Origin: Notospermus geniculatus
Lineage: Eukaryota; Nemertea; Pilidiophora; Heteronemertea; Lineidae
Direction: 5' to 3'
Assembly: GCA_002633025.1 (NCBI GenBank)
Contig: NMRB01000188.1
Coordinates: 125,783 to 189,782, forward strand
Length of the DNA: 64,000 nucleotides
Positions 10,924 to 22,835 of this stretch are shown one piece after another. The first letter of the stretch is position 1; every line of letters begins with the position of its first letter. Position numbers and translations under genes: made by a program. The notes beneath the pieces are model-generated. The model saw only the letters and a program-made list of their open reading frames with translations, had not been told where the DNA came from and did no database searches.

Positions 10924-12723
10924 CCTTGACCTGATAGAGAATTGCATATACATGTAGTGGTATTTTTTAAAGTCCATGATGTGCTGACATCTGAGTGATG
11001 TCAATTTCCTTCCATCCTCTTTATAATAGACACTTATCTATTTTTGCTTCCAGACATGCCAGACATGTCAAGAACGTTGAGGCATGATGATTTGCAATTC
11101 GTATGATCTTCATTGGGAGGGGCGGGTGACATTAAAATGATAAGATGTAACAGTCATGTCTAACCTTCTTCAAAGGAATCAGAATATCGATGAAAATGGG
11201 CATGTGTTCGGGCTTCATCAGGTGTTAACCCAGGGCATCATCATTTTTCATGTAGAAAGAAGGTTGTTACCAACCCTGGTGTGCCCAGCAGTGCCTGTTG
11301 GGAAAAGCAATTAGCAAGTGTTACAATGTAACTCATGTTGATGGAGTTCAGGCAGCCTGCATCTTGCAATGTTTGCCCTCTGTTATATACTCCATGTGTT
11401 ACCTAACAAATGATGTATCATTGTGTATATTTCTATGGAACAACTTGTTAATGTCCCCTGTACAATGTACATTCACAGTCAAGTGTGGTACATTGTGAAA
11501 GGAATGGCCAGTATTTTCACAATTTCAGGTGTTCGTTGGTTATACTTGTCTGTAAAGTGTAAATTGTAACTGAACTGAAAGTTGTACAAGATCCACTCAG
11601 TCATTTGAATTGAATGCCTTCTCCAATAAGTATCCTGATAATTCAAATCGAAAAGCTCATTTTCAGGTTTCAGTCATGTCACTGTACAGACATGACAGGG
11701 CATTCTCTTTCGTAATGTGAAACACTGGAACAGACTATGTGTCTCTCGATGGCAAATTTGATTCCCACTCTATCAACGTGCCTTAATTGTAGTGATTATT
11801 ATCATTGCAGTCAATGATACCATCAGAATTATCTTTCCAATCCATCTGTGTGTACACGACTGCTGCACATTCATTCTCCATCACAAACTACATAATGATG
11901 GAAATGTATTTGTTGGCCTTATAGGTTTTCAATAATGACAATGACCATGCATGCAGAAGTTGGAAGACTGCAGTACATTCTGCACTAGGCCTTGATAAAC
12001 TAGACATCACAGATCATCATGTCATGACAATTGCTTTTGAATGATTTAGTCAATTTCAATTAAGTCTACACCCCAGGTCGCTGAATGCCTATTGCAGGAA
12101 CTCAAGAGTCAAATGGTGCCATATATTTGGTCTATACCCTTGATACTGGGTCAAGCATTTTGTCAAGAGTGACTCCTTCCAAATATGGCCCAGTGCGTGC
12201 CGATGTTATGTATGTTTGTGAGTGAAGTTCACCCCAATATCATGAAAATGCTCAAGGGGAAAATTTGCATCGGCCTAAGCCTTTAGAATGAAAGAAAGAA
12301 TATCCATTCCAAATAATAAGATAGAAACCCAATCCCGATACAAATTGTGAAGCATGCATCAGGTTCCCAGGTTGGCGTGGAATGCTTCCTTCGTGAAACG
12401 TCTGTATGCCGCTGATTGATGCTTTTCTGGCCAGAACTTTGGTTTTCTGTGCTCATGTACTTGGCATGAAGCACGTGTTGAGGCCTCGGAGGTTATCCTT
12501 GCAACTCAACGAGTGTGAGTCTTATTCACCATTCTCGGTTGGCTCTGTGTTGATTCCATCTTCTCTACATCTCATACTTGGTGTATGAAATACGGAATGT
12601 AGTTTTACTGGTTTTCACAATGCTTTCTTGATAATACTTTGATAAGTTATCGATTGTGTGTGTTTAATGTGGAATAACACTTTGTAATCTGCTTTGATGG
12701 AATCTCCTGAGAACTAAATGAAA

Positions 12724-12729
12724 AATAAA
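12724..12729 (+). other. Poly(A) signal, probable end of the 10475 transcript
   Basis: This is a canonical AATAAA about 1.8 kb beyond the stop codon at 10923, within AT-rich sequence. Assigning it to that gene implies a long 3' UTR of mostly unremarkable sequence. Confidence 0.35.
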
Positions 12730-12844
12730 GTTATAAGTAATCGATGATTCAAAGACGTGTGCTGATCAGGGCATCCACTTTGAAAAGAGGAACAGTCTCG
12801 GAAAACATTGGAACTCTTATTTAGTCCTTTAAAAACCTGCACTC

Positions 12845-12975
12845 TCAGAGAGAGTTGCCCTCTCTATCGCATCAGGTATGTCAGGTTCGACATGTCTGAC
12901 CAAGGATCGAACCCGGAACCTGTCAAAGCAATAACAGGCACCAGTGTTACCACTGTGCCGCTATGATCCCCAAAT
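12845..12975 (-). mobile_element. tRNA-derived SINE, family B, copy 1
   Basis: On the minus strand this has a tRNA-like head: GCGGCACAGTGGTAACACTGG (box A-like), then GGTTCCGGGTTCGATCC (box B). The block around GGTGCCTGT and GGTTCCGGGTTC is shared with the copies at 32727-32812 and 51661-51730, so these three form one dispersed family. Confidence 0.6.
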
Positions 12976-15900
12976 AATTTTCTTGTGGTGGAAGATGTGA
13001 CAAGCTTTGCCATGGTTTACAATTTTAATACAGCGTCAGGAAGCCTCTGGACAAGATGCCTCTGAGGCGTACCTTTAGATTTGTCAAATAATACAAACCG
13101 TGCTGGGCAGACATTTGTCAAATCCCAACTTTAATATTCGATCAGATTTGACTTTGTGTGACGTACTGACTAGTCATCATGATCCCACAAGCACACTTCA
13201 TGGCTTCAGTCAGTTTACCCAAGTGCTCTGATGATCCCTCTGTGAGTTTTTGTCCATATCCTGATTTTCGATAGTGTGTGGATGACTCAGATCATTTGAT
13301 CGATAACTTTGTTAATTTCTTCTGTAGTCCCTACCGTAATTGACGATGCAGTTGATACATGTACATACAAATGTACTGACGGGATGATTCTGTTGATCTG
13401 CAACTCACTGAGCCATATAGTAGGCTGTCTCTGGCGCAATGGGAATGATGCATACTCAGATCCTGCAAATGCACAGCTTCCCTGAAAATCATTTTGTTTT
13501 CCAAAATACAGTACCACTGGTAAGACCCATGGCTTATTGGCTGACTCATAGCTTAGACACTTGATTTGCTTCAGTGATGAAACATGGCCCCGTGGGGTAA
13601 CGTTGTTGCCTGTGCACGATCTCTCCAGGCGCTGTCAGTTCATGCAGAAAGTTATAAATCTTCGCTCATTTTCTCTGTTTATACCCCTTTTAACATTCTC
13701 TTACAGTTTACCTACATAAAACTCTACACAGACCATCGCCAACCTTGGCTGGGCACTAATTCAATTCACCATCTGTCAGAACTTTTCCACCAACTTAACT
13801 GGCGATATTGTGTTGCTTGTTGGCTGTTCTTGCCGAATGCCTTCAGTTCACATCGATCCCGGTTTTGTGTGTTTTCCATCCCCCAGACATGCTTTTGGGT
13901 CAGGAGAAGCCAAGCAACACGTGGCGCCCTCTCCTGACTTGAAAAAAAAGCAGGGTAAAATAGAGCACAACTTGATTCCTCCCTGAATGGAGGATGGATT
14001 TTATTCTATGTTTCATGTTCTGTACTGACGGGGAGTATAGACAGGAGAGATATCGTACCAGAATCGAAACACACCATCACAAGATTAAAGAATAATCATG
14101 AAAAACAAGAGACGATGTAAAAAACAAATGAATTAGTCATTGGGCATGTTGTTGCACATACCAGTTGCTTTCCATGGATTGCCTTGAACAAAATGGATGG
14201 GTGATTAGGCAGTTTTGTGCTGCAAAAGATCGTTCCTGATCCATGGGTGCAACAATGTTGCTGAGTCATCACATCCAATCCATCTTACGCCAGCTGCATT
14301 TAAAAGCCGACTCTGGAGATGTTTCAGCCCTGGTTGTTTTGCCGCTCTGACTGCAGCTTTTTTGGCCTGTTGAGTTCTTTCTTTGGTTGGTTTACATAAC
14401 GTTGTAACTTGAGGACAGGGTTTATACAAGTGAAGCAGATGGCTGGCTCGAACCACTTCTTTTCTTCTAGCTGTGCTGTCAGGTGTGTCGGTTGCATCGT
14501 AGTTGAGCTGATGAACCTGAGCCCTTCGGAATGAGCGAGATGCGTCCCATCAAGTACCAATGCCGCCTGCATCAATGACAATAATTCTGGTTGCAGCGCC
14601 ATCTAACGTCTAAATCGCGACCACTGAATCGGGCAAACGTCTGAATCGCATGTACAACTGAATCAGGGACATTTAAAGAAAACAACTTGAACGTCTGAAT
14701 CCTAACGAATAAATGGTATTTGTCGCGTAACTTACAAAGAAAAATCCTCACACAATGAAATAAAAACGTAAATAAAGTCTACATGTACATATAAACGTCC
14801 TTGTCGTCTACTTTAAACGTGTAAATCAAGCTACCTCTAAATCTGCGGGAATAACCGCCCACAGTATGGTCCACTGGTGATTAATCTATTCTACACTGTT
14901 CTGTCCAGTGTCATGGTATGTTGCCTGAGGCAAAACGCGAAGAACTTAGACTTGGCCTGTAAATATCCGCTTCGACCTTCTCATTTTGTTTGTCAATTTT
15001 GGTAGTTCCTTCATTGTCACTGTTGATTCTTGGAACATTCCTTACAGTTACACCTTCTCACAATGTCCTCAGTTGTTAATAATGTACATTTCTCAGTATT
15101 GTTTCCACATTGTCGAACTAATTGAACAGAATCTAATTATTTCACGCAGATGGTAGTTGGCTCTCAACTAGGTCATTTTTTTTTAAATTCAGGTATGTTT
15201 CATTATTCAATGTCTGGATAAAGAATGTCCAAGTAAAGGGAGGCTTTCTCTTGAGAAAGGTAAACAGAACAAGATTCTTGAAGAACCCATGAAATTGTCG
15301 TTCATGTATAATTGTCGTTCAGTGGTTGAAGGCAACAAATGCATTGGATCCGACCTGCCTCGAACCTCTAGGATGTTGTATTGCACTCTATGTCTACCGC
15401 TCAGACTTGCTCTCTTTTGGAGGAGACTGCAGTGTGGATGCTATGAAATTCAGCAAATTTCCTGGGACTTCAGCAATCCATAGACGACTGTTAGTGTTAC
15501 AGGTTGCACTGGCAGCATTCCTAATCAAAAGGCCTGGAGGTTGGAACTTGAGCACAGTATAGTAAAGTTTGTTTGGAAATCTCACATCAAAATATTCTTC
15601 ATCCCCGTCATTTGATTCCTGCCCAATTCAAATGATATGTTATATCACTACTTTGTTTGAGAATATCGTTTTGCGTATATACATTTACTGGGCAATTACG
15701 TAGCAATACATAACCTTTTGTTCTTGAGTTCATACAGTTGATTACTCAAAACGACTCAGGCCAACAAGCTACTTTTTAAAAAGCCGAGTAGTTGGCCTAT
15801 TCCAGATCAAGAACGTCGGGACCTGTGACTTTTGGAAGCTGAAGTTGTTGAATGATAGAAAAGTAGAGCAAGTGCATTGGCCCTTACGTTTGTTGAAAGG

Positions 15901-16158
15901 TTTTTAGGGGGCCAGCGCATACATAGCCCAACGGGCCAAGCTACACGCACATACACTGACAGAGGCAGACATTTGAACAGCACGCTTTCTGCACCAGGAA
16001 TCCTTGGTTTAGACAAGCAGAGAGTGTCTGACTTGGCTGGCTATCCCAGCCATGTTTACAGACTTTTCACCATGTTTGCATCCATTAGCTTATGATAGCA
16101 TCAAGACAAGGTAGGCGAGATCTGCATCCTTGCTGCTAATGCTGGTGCTATACCCCGC
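12976..16158. other. Gene-poor stretch
   Basis: There are only short overlapping reading frames on both strands and no convincing acceptor-frame-donor combination. The minus-strand frames at 14205-14602 are discussed among the rejected items. Confidence 0.4.
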
Positions 16159-16208
16159 CTAGGAGGGGGAAACCTGCTGAATGCTAGGAGGGGGAAACCT
16201 GCTGCATG
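16159..16208. repeat. 25-bp tandem duplication
   Basis: Two near-identical 25-bp units sharing CTAGGAGGGGGAAACCTGCT stand head to tail; they differ at the base before ATG (A against C). Confidence 0.8.
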
Positions 16209-17059
16209 CTTCATCTAATAATGGGTGACTGTGGTTGTGCGAAAGTTCTCTTGTCAAAATGTTGACCATCTGTTCTGATGTATCATGCTTGTTGGTCAAC
16301 TTGTTTTCAGCCCCTCACTCAGTTTCTTCCCGGTTTGGACCCTGCCGTTCGCTGCATGCTGTGACGTGTTTGTCTGAGCATGGCGGAGGCCCTTCCATCT
16401 GAATTTGAAAAAACTTGGAGTATTCTCTGAGCCTCCTTGTTGTGAAGCGTGGGGTTTCAGTGATTCACAATAGCCTAGTGAACTACATGAAATGAGAATG
16501 TAAAGAGTATAGGCAGACCACAAGGAGATAGCACATCACAGCTTGAGGAAGAAACACACACGGGAAGTTAAAAAAACATCACTCAATGGTTTGTAATGCA
16601 GAATCTATCATTTGCACATACATTTCAAGTGAGTAGCTGGTAATTGGTTTCACCCTTGTCTCTCCAATTCACCTGTGTGCTGATGTACATTCAATACATT
16701 GCGATCATCCTTCTTGGCATGAAGCCTTTCAGAGGTAAGGTTCCAAAATCAACCTTTATGTTGTCTAGATGGTGATAGGTCATATCTTCATCATATTTTT
16801 ACCCATCTTTATGATTGTTTTTCCTCCTTGTTGTTTTTCCAACATTCCCTTTGAGGATTCCCTAAACGAAAATTGCTTTAAGAAACCTGATCATCGGCTG
16901 AAAGCGCAGCATGCTAGTGGCATGCATTAGCCATGAATGTGTGTTATTTTTCTTCCGTCTACCTTCAGTTAGTGCAAAAAACTAGTGTGCAGTTTGTTAG
17001 CTTGCTCTATTCGTCCATGTCATAGCATCCTGGTTGCATTCATCATCCCACGTGACTAA

Positions 17060-17113
17060 TGTAGTTGGATCATGACAACATTATGTAACTACCACGTGAC
17101 TTGTAGTTGGATC
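17060..17113. repeat. 42-bp tandem unit, left part of an interrupted array
   Basis: The unit starts GTAGTTGGATCATGACAACA and contains CCACGTGACTT. It recurs in tandem at 17737-17827. The two parts are separated by the 623-bp segment at 17114-17736. Confidence 0.7.
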
Positions 17114-17736
17114 CAATCTGAACGTCAGAGAACGATTCGTGCCAACATCGTAACTCTGACGTATATCGGACAGCGCCATATTGCTCCGGGATCTACTTCT
17201 TCGGTCATGCTCGACAAGACTGTTCAAATCTATCGATCTGAATGATCAAAGTTACCAATTAGGGATTGTGAGTGTTGCTACACAAAGAAAAATGAGTTGA
17301 AGCATGTTACCTTACCTGATGAAGGGTCACTCACGCTATAGCAGCAGGTTGAACTTCTCAAGTGGTGAAGTGAAGGCTGGTTGGCCATTTTGTTTCGACA
17401 TTGTAACGTTGTCCATCCTAGGTGTTTTATCACTGCCTAAAATGTGCCTTAATCCACTGAGTAACTTCAGATTCTACAATAAATAAAATTATCCCACCGA
17501 TATAATGCGCAAAGAACCCATTTATACGTGAAAAAGTATCAGCATTGGTCTGTACTATATCATCAAGTGCGGAAGGTTACGGTCAATGTCACAGACGACC
17601 CACTCACTGCGGCGAATCACTGAATTATCTCGTGATTTGCGAGATGATTACTACGCCGAGGCTCCTATATACAGTCGAGGTAGGTTACGATGGCCGCCCG
17701 AATGTAGCCGAGTACCTCCGAAGATGACGTCGATTG
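17114..17736. mobile_element. Probable non-autonomous hAT-like insertion into the 42-bp array
   Basis: The segment is bounded on both sides by AGTTGGATC (17105-17113 and 17737-17745), which would be an 8-9 bp target duplication. Its ends are short inverted repeats: CAATC...ACGTCA at the left, and TGACGT...GATTG at the right. Because AGTTGGATC is also part of the tandem unit, the duplication could be fortuitous. The interior has no intact transposase. Confidence 0.45.
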
Positions 17737-17827
17737 AGTTGGATCATGATAACATTATGTAACTACCACGTGACTTGTAGTTGGATCATGACAACATTAT
17801 GTAACTACCACGTGACTTGTAGTTGGA
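17737..17827. repeat. 42-bp tandem units, right part of the array
   Basis: Two full units and the start of a third of the same 42-bp repeat as at 17060. Each has the CACGTG E-box within CCACGTGACTT. Confidence 0.75.
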
Positions 17828-18048
17828 TTTTTAGACAATCCGGCCTACTCTATCCTACATGCCTTTCCTTGGCTTGTAGTTGCAATAGTGGTGGCTAATT
17901 CCACACTGTAGCATTATTTGTAGTTTGATGGTTGCTTCCTGTTGTTGAGTCTGACTTGTGGAATGTTGTAACACTTTAACCCCTCATGACTTGGGCAAAG
18001 GTTCATAAGCGAGCCAACATGTACCTGTATTGAAGCCTTGTCAACATT

Positions 18049-18512
18049 CAGGGTTTCCGCCGGGAGTGGGGGTGGGGGGTGGAGGGGCAAGGGGGCAGAA
18101 GCCGCCCNNNNNNNNNNNNNNNNNNNNNNNNNNNNNNNNNNNNNNNNNNNNNNNNNNNNNNNNNNNNNNNNNNNNNNNNNNNNNNNNNNNNNNNNNNNNN
18201 NNNNNNNNNNNNNNNNNNNNNNNNNNNNNNNNNNNNNNNNNNNNNNNNNNNNNNNNNNNNNNNNNNNNNNNNNNNNNNNNNNNNNNNNNNNNNNNNNNNN
18301 NNNNNNNNNNNNNNNNNNNNNNNNNNNNNNNNNNNNNNNNNNNNNNNNNNNNNNNNNNNNNNNNNNNNNNNNNNNNGCAAAGCCTCGGGAGACATATCAT
18401 CCCAGCGGGGGGACATTCGGTATGTCACCCGACATTTCGGGCAACATTTTTATAATATTACACCAGAATTAACATTGTGCCCCCCTAAATATTTTTTCTG
18501 GTGGAAACCCTG
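18049..18512. mobile_element. TIR transposon with a 5-bp target duplication, containing the assembly gap
   Basis: The left end CAGGGTTTCCGCC and right end GGTGGAAACCCTG are terminal inverted repeats. They are flanked immediately by ACATT on both sides (18044-18048 and 18513-18517), a 5-bp target duplication. Most of the interior is a run of N. The sequenced ends are G-rich (left) and C-rich (right). No coding sequence can be assessed. Confidence 0.75.
18108..18376. other. Assembly gap (269 N)
   Basis: This is an uninterrupted run of N inside the transposon at 18049-18512. Reading frames predicted across it are meaningless. Confidence 0.99.
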
Positions 18513-18996
18513 ACATTCCCTCAATGTCTCTTAATGTTTAGATGACAAATCCAAGGACAGTATGAATTAGGAGTTTCCTCATCATGTTTTTGAGCCAAAT
18601 TGGTCAGATTCTTTTCATTCTCTGCAGCTTTCTCTGAGGCTCAAACCTGGCTTTAATCACGATGCTCATCAACATAACAGTTCCCAGTTTTATCTTTCCA
18701 ACTTAAGAGCAATTCAAACCTCAAACAGGTGCCTACAGAATATGTGGTGCAACTAAGGTGATGAAATAGCTGAACCTGGCTGTATCTTTCTCTAAGGAGA
18801 TGGCTCAAGGATTTTCAATATGTCTAGAGTTGAAGCAACCTGAGATGGATCCAAATGCGATGCCTATATGGCCAAAATAGCTTTCTTGCTATTGCTGGAC
18901 CAAAATATTGATATTCAAGTTCTCTTACATGTTTTATCCATCTCTAAATCCCAACAAAATTGCTAAGGAGTCTCCCTCTATCTGTTGCAGTGTAGA

Positions 18997-19551
18997 CTAA
19001 AACCTTTGGATGTCATTGGTGATGGTGGTATTTGTGAAGAGCCAGAAACTGCTAACACTCGTCTTTCTGCTGGTCAACTTCGGGCGAAAATTCAGATGTA
19101 GGGAATTGGTGATGTCTAAATACATGTAATCTCCATGGTAACCGACATGTCCTCGACCGACGATGAAGTAAGGCGGGGGATGAGTCAGTAGTAGTCTGGC
19201 ACTGACTGATGATATGTTGAAACCTGTTGAGAAGTGACTGAGCTCTGCATCTGTTGAATCAGTCTCGTTTGGGACGGTTTTTACCAAAGAGGCATCGGGA
19301 AGCGTTTCTTTAGAGCAGAGCAGAATATTTTCCTCATTCAATCATGTCTTGCATGTTGGATTGGTTTTCTTTGTATCTTTGATGATCAGGTATGTGGCGC
19401 CGTCTGAAATCCAGGTGTGAAACCAAAGGATGCCACAAATCACGCTCACTAAGATCAGTTGTGATATTTGCAACCACCTCTCATGCCTGAGGCTTGGCCA
19501 GACTACAAATTGTGATTTAGTTGTTTGCTTTGTTAGCAGGTGGCAGCACAA
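18997..19551 (-). pseudogene. Unrecognised membrane-protein-like frame broken by one TGA
   Basis: On the minus strand a single frame stays open for about 185 codons except for one TGA at 19342-19344, in the context TGCAAGACATGATTGAATG. Before the stop there is a clear membrane helix (LILVSVICGILWFHTWI) after basic residues (RHERW), as in a type II membrane protein. After it the frame continues for 114 codons with two possible N-glycosylation sites. No family was recognised. It could be a decayed gene fragment, two unrelated chance frames, or stop-codon readthrough. Confidence 0.15.
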
Positions 19552-20307
19552 TCAAAATTGGTAATTGGCTTCCTGATTGTCAATGTCAGCGGGCTCCCCA
19601 TTCAGGCATCCATATGGCAAACATACAATGATTATTTAACACCCATCCCATGTATTGATGGTAATTATTGTTTCCATTGTCATCTTGATGGGTCCTGTCT
19701 GTTGCCGTGGATACCAATACATAACCCAATCATAAATGATTGATAACTCGCCAACAATGGTTTGCTAATGAACGTTGTGTTTCTTTGTTCCCTTCTCTGC
19801 TGTCTATCTCAATGAAACTGTAAACTTGAATTTTCAGCTTTTTACTTATACTTCACTTCTTAGAACAATTTTTTTGTGCGAGGCCCCTCTGACCAACCTC
19901 CCCTCCTGCTGTTCCCAGGTACCCTGGAATCCAGGTCGTGTTGTGTTGTCTGACTCATACTCTCTTATACATGTTCCTGGCGTATCTCATTGATTATCCT
20001 CACCATTTACAATACATTATTTATGCCAGAAATTTACATATGACAGAAATGTGGGCTCTGGTCTTTGGCAAATGGATAGCTCACATTTGCTGAAGTAAAT
20101 AGCACCACGCGTATTTCCAAACTTTTTTTGAAAATTCCTGGAGTGGTTCATTCTGCGTATAAACAGTAACCATATCCCTCAGTGTTTGGTTTTTGGCACT
20201 ACGTGTGGATTGTACTATAAAGTGGTGTACAGTGATTACAGTAGTGCATTAGCTGGTGCTAGTACAGAAGAGTAGCTTATACCGGCTGCAGGCAGGCAGA
20301 AGCCAAG

Positions 20308-20349
20308 ATGAGTACAGTAGGAGTAAAGAAATGCCCTATACATCTACAG
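20308..20349 (+). CDS. Candidate alternative first exon of the dihydropyrimidinase/CRMP gene
   Basis: ATG opens 14 codons, MSTVGVKKCPIHLQ, ending in CAG at a GTAAAT donor in phase 0. This is exactly the phase needed by the first shared exon at 31381. Joined, the KK-x-P spacing before the conserved IFIKGGRV resembles the N-terminus of vertebrate CRMPs (a short MS..GKK..P.. leader before LLIKGG). The intron would be about 11 kb. This is the best CRMP-like leader among three candidates, but it has no direct support. Confidence 0.35.
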
Positions 20350-20631
20350 GTAAATATTTTGAATTCGATTTCTTGTCTACAAGGAATGTGCATTGTCTAA
20401 AGCCTTTTGTATTGTATGTTTTACCGCTATCTCTATTGTACTTTGATATAGGATCAGAGATTGGTGCAGACTGTACTGTTTGCAGTAGTGTATTGATTGT
20501 GGGAAGCATTGTGTACAGTTTTAGTATAGCCTACCCCTATGCGGTACTTGTTTGATTTCAATGTTGCTGCACTTATGAAGCAGCTGTGCATTATACTAAT
20601 CTGTGGTGTTGCAGTTGGCGGCTATGCGGTC

Positions 20632-20772
20632 CACAGGGACCTGACGCAAGATAGTAAAAGTTAGGGTATGGTTTTTACCTTCATTAGGGTTATACCTAGG
20701 GTTACAACCCTCAACTAGGGTTATAACCCTAACCTAACCCTAGGTTTTACTCTCTCGCGTCAGGTCCCTGTG
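20632..20772. mobile_element. hAT-like MITE with a perfect 8-bp target duplication and telomere-like core
   Basis: The terminal inverted repeats start CACAGGGACCTGACGC and match over about 30 of 35 bases. ATGCGGTC flanks the element on both sides (20624-20631 and 20773-20780), a perfect 8-bp target duplication typical of hAT elements. The 141-bp element has an interior dominated by TTAGGG and CCCTAA hexamers in mirror orientation. Confidence 0.85.
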
Positions 20773-21861
20773 ATGCGGTCACCGCACCAGAAGATTTGTT
20801 TCAAATCTGAGGGTCTAATTGATTGTTTCAAATCAAGGCATTGACTGTGAATTTTGATGTAATCTGTGATGTTTCATTGATTGATAATCAAATTATATCT
20901 TATTGATTGTTAAGTCATGCTGTATATGATAAGAGCTGAGCATCTATCGTATCAAGTTTCATTTTAAGTTAGTACTATAACAATTATCTTGTAAAATATC
21001 TGTGTGTCTCCATTGTCTACCCACCCTGCCTGTGACCTAGAGCAAAATAAACCACTTCATACAATTTTGTCTGTTTTTCTGCTGAGAAAAAGAAATTCAT
21101 TTCATATTCAGACATGTCAGACATTCAATATTGGAGTGGAAAATGCAGGTTAATGTGACTCGGACTATTCTATTTAACCCAGAAGTGTCCTCAGTTTGAA
21201 CAACCCTCAGATTTAAAAACCCTCCCTGCCAGACAATGCACGTCCCCCATCATCATGATTGTTCTGCTTTGATTTGGCAAAACTGTGACCAGCGTGCTGC
21301 ATCTGTCCTTTGTCAACACCCCAACCATTGGCTACCAGGATACCCCCATTCTTACTATTTATAGAGCAATTAACACCTCGCAGTTTTATCAGCCATTATT
21401 GAACTTCAACTCAGGAGGTGACATGGAAACCTTCAGTGAAGAATTAGATATCAAGCTATGCATATAGGCCTACTGGTAGGGCCTAGGCCTAGAAAGAGTG
21501 GCTTGGTGCTGCTGAACTGAAGGTGTGCATGTTCCACAGCAAGTGAAAGTGAAAGGACCCATTTCTCCCATCGTCAGATCATGGGATCACCTCAAATTAA
21601 GGTATTTTTCAGCAGTCGATATTGGCATGACTGGTACTTGACTCGTCTATAATTGGCCTGCTTTCACAATTATTGTGTGCTCTGGCCTTTAGGAGTGCAT
21701 GATTAGGCCTATATACAAGCTATGTGATTACTGCCCTGTCCCACCAATAGCAAATGTCACTGCTGTCATATTGACTGACATTTACAGTTGATTTGCAGTA
21801 TTGTGGTTGTTGCAGCTGACACCACTTGCTCTGGTCTCATTTGATTGTAACTGTTTGATAC

Positions 21862-21957
21862 CTGGTCAATCTGTGCTGCCGTTGGGAGACCATAATCCAC
21901 AGGTTGCCCTCTTAATACAAGGAAAGCTTTATCATCCTTGCTGCTGATGTTCATATC
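21862..21957 (-). CDS. Weak internal exon candidate
   Basis: On the minus strand, TTTTGTAG precedes an open 96-nt segment that ends in CAG at a GTATCA donor, phase 0 on both sides. The peptide begins DMNISSKDDKAFLVLRGQP and ends AAQIDQ. The composition looks protein-like, but no partner exons or family could be identified. This is a splice-geometry call only. Confidence 0.2.
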
Positions 21958-22113
21958 CTACAAAATGCCAAGTGTGTTGCAGGGAAACCTCACTGCAGGA
22001 GTCTGGTGACTTTGGTCATTGTGCGTAAGGCTGCAATCGCATAGAGCTACACGCTACACGGGCACGCCGGTTAACAATGGCTTCACATCCCTACCCGAAA
22101 TTTTTTGCGATCC

Positions 22114-22346
22114 GATCATCATTGAGAATTGATCCTCTGGTGATGATCTGATGCGCGTTATTTGGAACGATCCACTGATAAGCAAAAGATATGACCCCTG
22201 ATACATCATCCTGTGATCAGTTTTATGTGACGATCCATCACTGATCGCAGGATTATGATCTGGTCATCGACCCTGCGATCAGTGATGGATCGTTCCAAAT
22301 AACGTGCATCAGATCACCACCAGAGGATCAATTCTTGATGATGATC
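22114..22346. mobile_element. GATC-rich palindromic MITE
   Basis: Outer arms of about 61 bases (22114-22174 and 22286-22346) match with about four differences; each contains ATTGATCCTCTGGTG and TTATTTGGAACGATCCA. A second, inner hairpin (GATCCATCACTGATCGCAGG and its complement) sits near the centre. GATC occurs more than ten times. Confidence 0.75.
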
Positions 22347-22835
22347 TAGAAATCCTCTGATCACTGCTGGATAAATGTGGNTGCCACAAAGGGCTCGATC
22401 ATGACTGTGATTTGATGTCGGTATCCTTCTGCCCCTCCCCATCCCTTCTATATCTAAAGAGAAACAGGACTAGGTTTTCACTCTCGAGAACGCCATGTCA
22501 CTGATCCTTCTAATGGAGCCCTGACAAGAGCAAGGTCATGGCCATTAAATAATTGCCAGTATCCAAGATGGCTTCCTCAACGTAAATCATCTCGTTTCAT
22601 CGTGTCGCCATGGTGAAATCCTTTCAGGTCTGCTTCTGTGTGATTCATACTGTTAGATCATGCTGTGTATGGAGACTGAACTAAATTGCTGGCATCCATA
22701 GCTGAAGGTCTGCCTGAAATTCTAGTCCTAGCCTCTCTTTTTGGTGATATCGAATATTTGGTGTGCAAGGATCTGGAAATTATAAATCTGGTTTGATGAT
22801 ATACTGATCAGGTATTGACAATGGTAGGTCTCTAT

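Noticed and set aside
14205-14602. Overlapping minus-strand frames with protein-like peptides (RRKEVVRASHLLHLYKPC and others)
   Set aside because: Reading the two frames together needs a frame switch and meets an internal TGA. There are no good splice sites and no recognisable family, so this is most likely chance.
17316-17388. Minus-strand ATG frame MANQPSLHHLRSSTCC ending at a GTAAGG donor
   Set aside because: It lies inside the probable transposon at 17114-17736 and has no partner exon; short ATG-to-donor frames are common by chance.
18030-18513. Long frames of up to 144 codons across the gap
   Set aside because: They consist mainly of unknown residues from the N run.
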